Assembly (NCBI GenBank): GCA_937898715.1
Contig: CALEKA010000021.1
Span: 1 to 8,638, forward strand
Reading direction: 5' to 3'
DNA: 8,638 nt
Source of the DNA: an uncultured Prevotella sp.
GTDB taxonomy: Bacteria; Bacteroidota; Bacteroidia; Bacteroidales; Bacteroidaceae
A program made the position numbers and the translations under genes. Within the stretch, counting starts at the first letter, position 1. Each line of letters starts with the position of its first letter. The notes beneath the pieces were generated by a model. The model ran no database searches and was not told the DNA's origin. It saw nothing but the letters and a program-made list of their open reading frames with translations. Below, in pieces: positions 1-5,116 of this stretch.

Positions 1-50
1 ATACCCAGGGCGATGCCCTGGGCTATGGAAATCATTGGGCTTTCAGCCCG
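1..50. repeat. Two adjacent GC-rich palindromes (REP-like)
   Basis: CCCAGGGC (4-11) and GCCCTGGG (15-22) form a perfect 8-bp stem around GAT. GGGCT (37-41) and AGCCC (45-49) form a 5-bp stem around TTC. Paired short hairpins of this kind between genes resemble interspersed palindromic elements of Bacteroidetes genomes. The element may continue left of the window. There is no T-run, so it is not a clear terminator. Copy number elsewhere in the genome cannot be seen here. Confidence 0.5.
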
Positions 51-154
51 TCCATCCTAAATCCGAAACTTCAGTTACATATTTTATAAGTGTACTATCA
101 AGTACTGTAAAAAACATCAGCGAATTGTTTTTAGACTCCCTTTTAACTGTCTCG

Positions 155-242
155 TATCGAACGAAATGAGTGCTCGTATCGAACGAAATGAATGTTCATA
201 TCGAACGAAATGAGTGTTCATATCGAACGAAATGAGTCGTCA
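155..242. repeat. Four tandem copies of a 22-bp unit
   Basis: Units start at 155, 177, 199 and 221 with an exact 22-bp period. All begin TATCGAACGAAATGA and differ only at a few positions near the end of each unit. Where units meet, GTTCATATCGAAC makes a near-dyad (GTTC, 5 nt, GAAC). Looser relatives of the unit can be read near 303-320 and 340-357. It could be an iteron-like protein-binding array, a minisatellite, or part of a non-autonomous element. The stretch 243-384 between it and the terminator shows no gene. Confidence 0.85.
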
Positions 243-384
243 ATTACATGATTTTTATTGGCAATACATGAAGATTCAGATTTTTTCTTGCTCTTTATAA
301 CTGTTCAAATAGAACGCATTGACGAAGTTCTTGCTTCCCGTGTCGAAAAGAATAAGTATTTTTAGGGTGGTAAAGTAAATCATC

Positions 385-416
385 AAAAAAAAGAGGCTCC
401 CATGAGGGAACCTCTT
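385..416 (-). terminator. Intrinsic terminator of the PCMD gene
   Basis: Read on the minus strand, AAGAGG-U-UCCC pairs with GGGA-G-CCUCUU (391-416) around a four-base UCAU loop, giving 11 pairs including one U-G wobble. It is followed by eight T residues (392-385). It lies about 50 nt past the stop codon of the gene ending at 469. Confidence 0.85.
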
Positions 417-468
417 AACTTATAGATAATGTATGAAGCCTTTAGTGATGGCTTGATAAAGATTTAGC

Positions 469-1431
469 TTAGTAAGCTAAGCGTACATTGTCGATCCAAA
501 GCGTGTTGCCTACAGTGCCTACGTAAGCACCACCATGGCTGGAGTCGAACTGGAGGACGATGTGGGTCGGAGTCTCGTTGGCGGCAGCCCAACCTACTTC
601 CTTGACGGGTACCATGTGGCCCTTAGAGTTGCGAGCGTACTTAGTCAGCGAGCCTGAGGTAAGAGCCCATGCTGAAGAGTAGAAGGCCTTGCCACGGATG
701 TCGCCATACTGGATGGCAAACGACTGATTGTTTTTCCAACCAGTAGAGCTGCTGAAGCGATGCACCATGGTGCCTACGCGCTTAGCATAGATGTTGCCTT
801 TGGCATCTTCCCAGCGCTTTTGGAGATAGAGTATGCAGTCGGCCATGTCTTGTCCGGCTACGCTTGAGCCTTTGGCAATACCATTCTGGCGGATACGATT
901 GCCCTTGACAATGTGGGTCTTATAGTCGAACACGATGGCTTTGGGGCGCTTGGTGAATCGGATACCAGCGTTGAGCTTTGCCATAGGGTTCTTGGTGTCG
1001 GTAATGGGCTGGATGGTGTTGCCCAAGTAGATAGAACCTGCGGCAAGCACCTTGATATTGATAATGCCCAATACTTTGGCTTCAACAATGTGGGTGTAGA
1101 GCTTGGCGCATGAGCCGTGGCCAGGATGAGAGTCGCGATATACGCTGGTGTTGGTCTTGGTCACACCGCTTACCTTGGCCCATACGTTGGACGATGCCCA
1201 GGGAGAACCGATGTTCATCAAGTTGACGGTAGCACCACCGATGATGCCGCTTTCCTTGATGGTCTTAGAAGTCCATGATTCGAAGTTTCCTTTAGGAATA
1301 AACTGCATGCTGCCATCTTCGGCTTCGGCATCTTGTGCACGCAAGTACTCGGGTGAGTAGGGGATGGCCTTCATGTTGGCTGTGCCTGCTATGAGAAGCA
1401 GTGCACTGAGTGTAATTGATTTGATATTCAT
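469..1431 (-). CDS. Exported PCMD-domain (putative carbohydrate metabolism domain) protein
   Basis: This 320-residue protein starts MNIKS and has a typical signal peptide: short basic start, hydrophobic stretch SALLLIAGTA, likely cleavage after MKA. After it comes one domain recognised as PCMD, a beta-sandwich domain of secreted and surface Bacteroidetes proteins, often lipoproteins and often near glycan-use genes. Diagnostic stretches are SIYLGNTIQ, then FTKRPKAIVFDYK, and the C-terminal LWIDNVRLAY. The precise ligand or reaction is unknown for the family, and no catalytic residues can be named. The frame is open upstream to 1533, but those extra 34 residues are polar and would bury the signal peptide, so the ATG at 1431 is preferred. 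There is no lipobox cysteine, so it is probably periplasmic or secreted. A strong terminator follows. It lies 214 bp after the barrel-protein gene on the same strand, with repeats between, so co-transcription is possible but unproven. Confidence 0.75.
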   Translation of the reverse strand: MNIKSITLSALLLIAGTANMKAIPYSPEYLRAQDAEAEDGSMQFIPKGNFESWTSKTIKESGIIGGATVNLMNIGSPWASSNVWAKVSGVTKTNTSVYRDSHPGHGSCAKLYTHIVEAKVLGIINIKVLAAGSIYLGNTIQPITDTKNPMAKLNAGIRFTKRPKAIVFDYKTHIVKGNRIRQNGIAKGSSVAGQDMADCILYLQKRWEDAKGNIYAKRVGTMVHRFSSSTGWKNNQSFAIQYGDIRGKAFYSSAWALTSGSLTKYARNSKGHMVPVKEVGWAAANETPTHIVLQFDSSHGGAYVGTVGNTLWIDNVRLAY

Positions 1432-1541
1432 AAAGATGTTTTGTTGAGTCGGATGATGTAGTGTGGATGAAGAACCTTTGTTTATAAGTCTTTCTGAAGA
1501 TGCGTTGGTTAAGAGAAAATCTTGATAGCCCAAGGAAACTT

Positions 1542-1636
1542 CTTAACTTATAGACTTTTAAACTCTTCAACTAGACTTCAGCGCACGGACCACCTGCTTG
1601 TGGCCCTTAACTTATAGACTTTTAAACTCTTCAACT
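1542..1636. repeat. Perfect 31-bp direct repeat, two copies 64 bp apart
   Basis: Positions 1542-1572 and 1606-1636 are identical, beginning CTTAACTTATAGACTTTTAA. The shorter block TCTTAACTTATAGA recurs at 413-426, overlapping the terminator stem of the neighbouring gene. On the minus strand the repeat shows a rough 8-bp rhythm (AGTTGAAG, AGTTTAAA, AGTCTATA, AGTTAAGA). Both copies sit between the barrel gene and the PCMD gene, in the leader of the latter. Such sequences look like low-complexity interspersed repeats. No protein-coding role is evident. Confidence 0.8.
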
Positions 1637-1645
1637 TATAAAGCT

Positions 1646-2926
1646 CTAGAACGCTTCGTTGATATTGAAGATGAAGCCTCCACCGTTGCGCGTGAATCCG
1701 TAGTCGATGCGGATGTTGATGCGCTTCTTGAATTCCCAACGATAGCCCACACCGGCATTGGGGAGCGTCTTGCGCCAAGCTATGTGGTCGAAATCGGGGA
1801 ATACGTTTGCCAGTCCTACCCAGGCTGCTACGCCGCTACGTCCCTTGATGTGTTGGCGTAGTTCTATCTGTCCTTCGATCAAGTCTTTGTCGCGATAGCG
1901 GCCTTGGTAGTAGCCACGCATGCGGTCGTTGGTGCCCACTTCGCTGAGGAAGGCCCAAGGCGTATGACCATAGTTGAACTGTCCGTGGAGCTCGCCAGCA
2001 AGGATGGCGCCCTTCCATAAGCGACCATAGGTGGAGAAGGTCACTTCGGTAGATGAGAAGTTGTAATTGCCATTGCCAAAGCAACGCGGAGTGAACGTTT
2101 GGTCGAGCTGTAGGAATACACCGCGAGTGGCATTGAGCATAAAGTCGCGAGAGTCGTAGGTGAACGACAGACCTGCCGTATAAGCGCGATTAGTCAGCGG
2201 TTGACCTTCAAAGAGGTAGGCAAACTCGGGCTTCACATTCTTGGCCTGTACCACTTGGAAGTTGACGAACGGGCCAAAGTAGGTTTTAGGAGCGAGCTTA
2301 AACATGAAGCGCGCCATAGCCGTGATGCGATTGCGGCGGAAGTTCGTCTTGTTAGCGTCGCAGTCGGCTTGGTCGTAGCCCAGTCCCCAGAAATCGTTGC
2401 TAAAGGTAGAGAGGTTTACCTTATAGTCCAATCTGTAGCGCTCATGGGGAAAGATGTGATTTCCGCGTAAGCCTATGAGAAAGAACCCGCCCGTGGTCAT
2501 ATTGCTATAAATAGAAGCATTCGAACGGGGCAGGGTGGGGTCGGTGCGATCGGCAGAATAAGTAGCTGTGCCGAGAAATCCGAGTCCGAGTCCTGTCGTA
2601 GCCGAATAGTTAGGACCAGGGATAAATCCGAAGTCGACTTTCTTATTGGGCTTCTGCTTATTGGAGTTGCGGAAGTAGTCGCCTATCTTGCGGAAGAATC
2701 CACGATGCTGAGCAACGGAGGTGGAATCTGCTGACGTGGCAGTGGAATCAGCCGACGCTACATATGCTACGTCGGGAGTAATCAGAGCGTTTCCAAAAGT
2801 AGGTGCAGACGTCAGTACAGCAATGCTGTCAGTTGCTTCAGCAACGTCGGTTTTTGCTGTTCCGGCTTCTGCAGAGAGGCAGCATGCGAGAGCCACGGAT
2901 GTAGCAGCCCAATGCTTGAATGCCAT
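1646..2926 (-). CDS. BamA/TamA-superfamily outer-membrane beta-barrel protein
   Basis: From the chosen start the protein has 426 residues. It opens with a signal peptide (MAFKHWAATSVALACC, cleavage near AEA), then a low-complexity Ser/Thr/Ala/Asp-rich stretch of about 60 residues, then a barrel with alternating aromatic strands to the end. The Omp85 hallmark is near residue 336: NDRMRGYYQGRYRDK followed by EGQIELR. The chain ends ...INEAF, with the terminal Phe expected of barrel substrates of the BAM machine. There are no POTRA domains, so this is one of the short D15/surface-antigen-like proteins of Bacteroidetes rather than BamA itself. It resides in the outer membrane; transport or assembly function is unknown. 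An in-frame ATG at 2950 would add 8 residues (434 total). The -7 box ends only about 8 nt before that codon, which would leave almost no leader, so the ATG at 2926 is favoured though not certain. Confidence 0.82.
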   Translation of the reverse strand: MAFKHWAATSVALACCLSAEAGTAKTDVAEATDSIAVLTSAPTFGNALITPDVAYVASADSTATSADSTSVAQHRGFFRKIGDYFRNSNKQKPNKKVDFGFIPGPNYSATTGLGLGFLGTATYSADRTDPTLPRSNASIYSNMTTGGFFLIGLRGNHIFPHERYRLDYKVNLSTFSNDFWGLGYDQADCDANKTNFRRNRITAMARFMFKLAPKTYFGPFVNFQVVQAKNVKPEFAYLFEGQPLTNRAYTAGLSFTYDSRDFMLNATRGVFLQLDQTFTPRCFGNGNYNFSSTEVTFSTYGRLWKGAILAGELHGQFNYGHTPWAFLSEVGTNDRMRGYYQGRYRDKDLIEGQIELRQHIKGRSGVAAWVGLANVFPDFDHIAWRKTLPNAGVGYRWEFKKRINIRIDYGFTRNGGGFIFNINEAF

Positions 2927-2958
2927 GAAGTGGTAGATTGCTTGTCTCATTTCGGGCG

Positions 2959-2966
2959 CAAAATTA
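2959..2966 (-). promoter_or_regulatory. -7 box of the barrel-protein promoter
   Basis: On the minus strand the sequence reads TAATTTTG followed by C, matching the Bacteroidetes consensus TAnnTTTG. It points into the gene at 2926. No convincing -33 TTG lies at the usual spacing, so only the -7 half is supported. Confidence 0.55.
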
Positions 2967-3236
2967 CGCGTTTTCGCTCAAACATACCACTTTTTGAGGT
3001 ATATAATAGGTGGAAATGGGGTAAATAGATTAGTACTGAAGGTGCTTTTGCTAACAGTGGTTAGCGTTTTGAGGGGTAAGAAAAAGGATATAATCCACTC
3101 CTCGTGGCGAAAACTTTCTGTTTCTTCGCAAGTACTCGTATTGTGGTGAAGTGACACACGAATCAAACTTAAAAAGTAAAAATACTGACAATCTATGTGC
3201 ATTTCCTGAGTTCTGAACAAAAAATGGGTTAAAAAC
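2967..3236. other. Intergenic stretch with no recognisable gene
   Basis: AT-rich DNA between the leftward barrel gene and the rightward promoter. The open frames here encode Phe/Leu-rich strings with no recognisable domain. I see no RNA gene, repeat or terminator in it. Confidence 0.6.
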
Positions 3237-3268
3237 TTGCAATTTTTAAATGTAAGTGATACCTTTGC
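3237..3268 (+). promoter_or_regulatory. Bacteroidetes-type promoter for the structured RNA or leader
   Basis: TTG at 3237-3239 and TACCTTTG at 3260-3267 are separated by 20 nt, matching the TTG-N(about 19-23)-TAnnTTTG promoter of Bacteroidetes. The next base is C, which is also common. Transcription would start near 3272-3275 and run into the highly paired region. It is the best plus-strand promoter match I see upstream of the operon. Confidence 0.7.
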
Positions 3269-3273
3269 CCGCG

Positions 3274-3576
3274 AATCAGTTAGCCCAAGAGGGTTGGCGG
3301 GTTCAAATACATAATGGTAAAAAGGACGTTTACAGCGTTATCTTCTAACATCAAACTTCGCAAACTTGATACCCTGAAGATAAGCCACGGAACGTCCACG
3401 TTAGGGTGTATTATCCCCTGTTTGCACTAACCCTTATTGTATCTTTGCATTAAGGGTGGTGCAAACTACTCTTGATAATATCCAAAACGACGTGGGCTAA
3501 CTGGCTGTTTATTCAGGGTAGGGCATTGCGAAGGCCTGATGTTAGAGTAAGCAGTAAAGGCACCCACGTCTTTTTT
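3274..3576 (+). ncRNA. Unidentified structured RNA or long 5' leader (about 300 nt)
   Basis: Perfect complementary blocks fold the region into consecutive modules. Module 1: GGACGTT (3324-3330) with AACGTCC (3391-3397), and inside it TTATCTTC (3338-3345) with GAAGATAA (3376-3383). Module 2: TATTATC (3409-3415) with GATAATA (3474-3480), then GTTTGCAC (3420-3427) with GTGCAAAC (3459-3466), then ACCCTTA (3430-3436) with TAAGGGT (3451-3457) around a 14-nt loop. Module 3: GACGTGGG (3489-3496) with CCCACGTC (3563-3570), directly followed by six T. Within module 3, CUGUUUA (3505-3511) can pair UAAGCAG (3548-3554) with one wobble, and UCAGG (3513-3517) can pair CCUGA (3535-3539). CTAAC (3497-3501) is complementary to GTTAG (3541-3545), which would make a pseudoknot. 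A 4-bp CCC/GGG-centred hairpin near 3279-3299 precedes these. With a promoter in front and a terminator behind it looks like an independent ncRNA. A cis-acting leader of the downstream operon is the alternative. I do not recognise tmRNA, RNase P, SRP, 6S or a known riboswitch. Confidence 0.55.
3489..3576 (+). terminator. Stem plus T-run closing the structured RNA
   Basis: GACGTGGG and CCCACGTC pair perfectly across a 66-nt structured loop, and the 3' strand is immediately followed by TTTTTTGTCTTTA. The long loop makes it unusual for a simple terminator. It resembles the expression platform of a leader or the 3' end of a folded sRNA. It sits about 75 nt upstream of the first operon gene. Confidence 0.55.
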
Positions 3577-3608
3577 GTCTTTATGCGTAATCTGCAATTT
3601 TATCTTTA
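3575..3608 (+). promoter_or_regulatory. Possible second promoter, for the precursor operon
   Basis: TTG (3575-3577) is followed after 23 nt by TATCTTTA (3601-3608), one base off the TAnnTTTG consensus. If used, it would start the operon mRNA near 3613 with a leader of about 40 nt that includes the block at 3622-3630. Weaker than the promoter at 3237. Confidence 0.35.
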
Positions 3609-3621
3609 ACATTCACGATTT

Positions 3622-3630
3622 TGGGTGCCT
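3622..3630 (+). promoter_or_regulatory. Leader block complementary to the 3' end of the structured RNA
   Basis: TGGGTGCCT here is the exact reverse complement of AGGCACCCA at 3558-3566, which includes part of the 3' terminator strand of the upstream RNA. It lies 22 nt before the ATG of the first precursor. It could be a target for trans pairing by the RNA, or an alternative fold in a read-through transcript. Nine matches by chance in this distance are not impossible. Confidence 0.35.
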
Positions 3631-3652
3631 GTCGAACTTATTTTTTCAGAAG

Positions 3653-3952
3653 ATGAAAAAGAACAAGAAAAACACAGAAGGACTCGAAAGTCGTAGAGAT
3701 TTCTTCAAGCATGCCGCTAAAGCCGCGTTGCCAATTCTTGGCGCTATCGTCTTAGCTGGTGCTCCGCAAGTGATTAACGCTGCGGAGAAAGAGCCTATGG
3801 GCTGTAACTATAGCTGTTCGGGTGGATGCATGGGTTCGTGCAAATATACCTGCTCAGGTTCTTGTAAAAATGGTTGCGAGGGTTGCAAGTATAATTGCTC
3901 TGGAAGTTGCAAGAACTCTTGTGTTGGAACTTGCAAATGGTCATCTAAGTAA
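3653..3952 (+). CDS. CXXX-repeat radical SAM target peptide with Tat signal (RiPP precursor)
   Basis: A 99-residue precursor. Residues 1-43 form a twin-arginine signal: basic start, S13-R-R-D-F-F-K19, hydrophobic stretch to about 37, and a likely cleavage site VINA/A at 43-44. Residues 51-94 are a tail with 12 cysteines at 51, 55, 59, 63, 67, 71, 75, 78, 82, 86, 90 and 94. The spacing is every fourth residue except one three-residue step (C75-E-G-C78). This matches the family known as Cys-Xaa-Xaa-Xaa repeat radical SAM target proteins, whose tails are presumed substrates of the neighbouring radical SAM maturase. The tail contains an internal duplication, C63-C75 against C78-C90, with many silent differences. 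The frame is open back to a TTG at 3575, but that would cover the T-run and leader, so the ATG at 3653 followed by Lys-rich residues is chosen. The product is expected to be exported folded and modified through the TatAC encoded downstream. Mature structure and activity are unknown. Confidence 0.85.
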   Translation: MKKNKKNTEGLESRRDFFKHAAKAALPILGAIVLAGAPQVINAAEKEPMGCNYSCSGGCMGSCKYTCSGSCKNGCEGCKYNCSGSCKNSCVGTCKWSSK

Positions 3953-3969
3953 CATAGCATGTTTGAATA

Positions 3970-3998
3970 GGGAGGCCTCTATGATAAAGGGGCTTCCC
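3970..3998 (+). promoter_or_regulatory. Intercistronic hairpin between the two precursor genes
   Basis: GGGAGGCCTC (3970-3979) and GGGGCTTCCC (3989-3998) pair at all ten positions in RNA (two G-U), around a 9-nt loop. There is no T-run after it, so it is unlikely to be a full terminator. A strong hairpin just after a small abundant precursor is typical of transcript processing, 3'-end protection or partial attenuation. The second precursor starts 12 nt after it. Confidence 0.6.
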
Positions 3999-4009
3999 CC
4001 TTACAAAAA

Positions 4010-5110
4010 ATGAAGATGAAGAACAATAATCAAGAGAATAGATTCGGCAGAAGAGACTTTTTCCGGAAAACAGCACAAAAGTCCATTCCTATATTAGCAC
4101 TTCTATCGCTTCCCCCTGTGATGTTTGGTTGTGGTGGCGATGATGAAGGGGAGGATGATTGGCAAGGTGGGTCAGGCGGAAGTGGCGGTCAAGGAGAAAA
4201 TGGAGGCATTTCTGGAGTTTCTAGTGCTGATGGAACCATCAGTGGACATGGCTACGTTGACCTAGGGCTTAGCGTGAAATGGGCTACTTGTAACTTGGGA
4301 ACTTCTGCTGATTATGGAGATGGTAACCTCTATGAAGGAGTAGCAAGCGATAAAGATCTCTCAGAAAGTTTGCAATGTTGGAATCGGTATACCTCGATGC
4401 AAGGAACTATTTTCGATTATGCGCGAAAAGAATGGGGAACAAAATGGATGCTTCCCACGAGAAATCAACTTAAAGAGTTGCTGGATAATTGTAATTTAAG
4501 CTACATTACATATAAAGGAAACAAAGGTTTTAAGGCTACTAGTAAAAAGAATGGTAAGTCTATATTTCTAGCCGCAGCAGGTTATGGCGATTATAATAGA
4601 TCTAAAAAGAAATGGGAGTATGATTTTAAGGGTACTCATGTAGCTTATTGGACTGCTGATATCCATGTAGGAAGTGATAATTATTGCAAATATTTTGAGA
4701 TTTGGATAAACTCTCAAAATAAAATAATAGTAAAAGAGTATGAGGGAAATGTATATTTGACAACTAAGTTTAGTGTTCGCCCTGTAAGCTCTGGGAGTGG
4801 AACCACCACAGGTTGTAACGGAAATTGTACAGCTAACTGTGCTAATAATTCTACAAGTAGCGGGTGTTCAGGGTGTTCTTCTTCATGTTCAAGCGGATGT
4901 AAGCAAAACTGTGACTACAACTGTGCTGCGACATGTAAATCGCATTGTTATGGACAGTGTAATGATACGTGTGGTGGTACTTGTAAGTATGTGAGCAGTG
5001 GAAGTTCATGTTCTGGTTGCGCCTCTTCTTGTTACAACAGATGTTATCATTCTTGCTCATATGCATGCAGTAATAATTGTGAATCTTCCTGTGTACATGG
5101 TAGTAAATAA
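4010..5110 (+). CDS. Tat lipoprotein with FISUMP domain fused to a CXXX-repeat tail (large precursor)
   Basis: 366 residues in four parts. (1) Twin-arginine signal G13-R-R-D-F-F-R-K20 with hydrophobic stretch to about 39, ending MFG/C41, an acceptable lipobox. (2) A flexible acidic and Gly-rich linker, C41-GGDDEGEDD and onward to about 78; acidic residues right after the lipid cysteine resemble the surface-export signal of Bacteroidetes lipoproteins. (3) Residues about 80-260, a FISUMP (Fibrobacter succinogenes major paralogous) domain: GYVDLGLSVKWATCN, KWMLPTRNQLKELL, YWTAD, FSVRPVS. (4) Residues 269-361, 22 cysteines in three blocks (269-277, 286-325, 334-361), mostly every fourth residue, with ten in perfect register from 289 to 325. 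The signal aligns position by position with that of the small precursor (RRDFF, P27-I-L). The ATG at 4010 is used; an ATG two codons later is equally possible. It ends 6 nt before the maturase gene. The tail is presumably modified by the same enzymes. The function of the folded domain is unknown. Confidence 0.85.
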   Translation: MKMKNNNQENRFGRRDFFRKTAQKSIPILALLSLPPVMFGCGGDDEGEDDWQGGSGGSGGQGENGGISGVSSADGTISGHGYVDLGLSVKWATCNLGTSADYGDGNLYEGVASDKDLSESLQCWNRYTSMQGTIFDYARKEWGTKWMLPTRNQLKELLDNCNLSYITYKGNKGFKATSKKNGKSIFLAAAGYGDYNRSKKKWEYDFKGTHVAYWTADIHVGSDNYCKYFEIWINSQNKIIVKEYEGNVYLTTKFSVRPVSSGSGTTTGCNGNCTANCANNSTSSGCSGCSSSCSSGCKQNCDYNCAATCKSHCYGQCNDTCGGTCKYVSSGSSCSGCASSCYNRCYHSCSYACSNNCESSCVHGSK

Positions 5111-5116
5111 AGTATT

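Noticed and set aside
155..242. CRISPR array from the four 22-bp units
   Set aside because: The units are head-to-tail with no spacers between them and no cas genes are present.
1432..1533. Upstream start for the PCMD protein
   Set aside because: It adds 34 polar residues before a clear signal peptide.
2978..3220. 80-codon minus-strand frame in the intergenic region
   Set aside because: It has no recognisable domain, no promoter-like box nearby, and a composition expected of AT-rich non-coding DNA.
3437..3448. Third promoter with -7 box TATCTTTG at 3440
   Set aside because: It lies in the loop of the module 2 hairpin and the only upstream TTG (3422) is 15 nt away, too close; more likely a loop sequence.
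3487..3570. SRP RNA, tmRNA, 6S RNA or a known riboswitch
   Set aside because: The SRP GGAA-loop/AGCAG signature, the tmRNA ends and tag frame, and the conserved cores of common riboswitches that I checked by eye (TPP, FMN, SAM-I, cobalamin) are absent.
3575..3652. Extended N-terminus of the small precursor from TTG 3575
   Set aside because: It would start in the T-run of the terminator and place 26 hydrophobic residues before the Tat motif; the ATG at 3653 gives a normal Tat signal.
4797..5095. Second coding frames over the Cys-rich tail
   Set aside because: The open frames arise from the repeated TGT codons and give low-complexity products.
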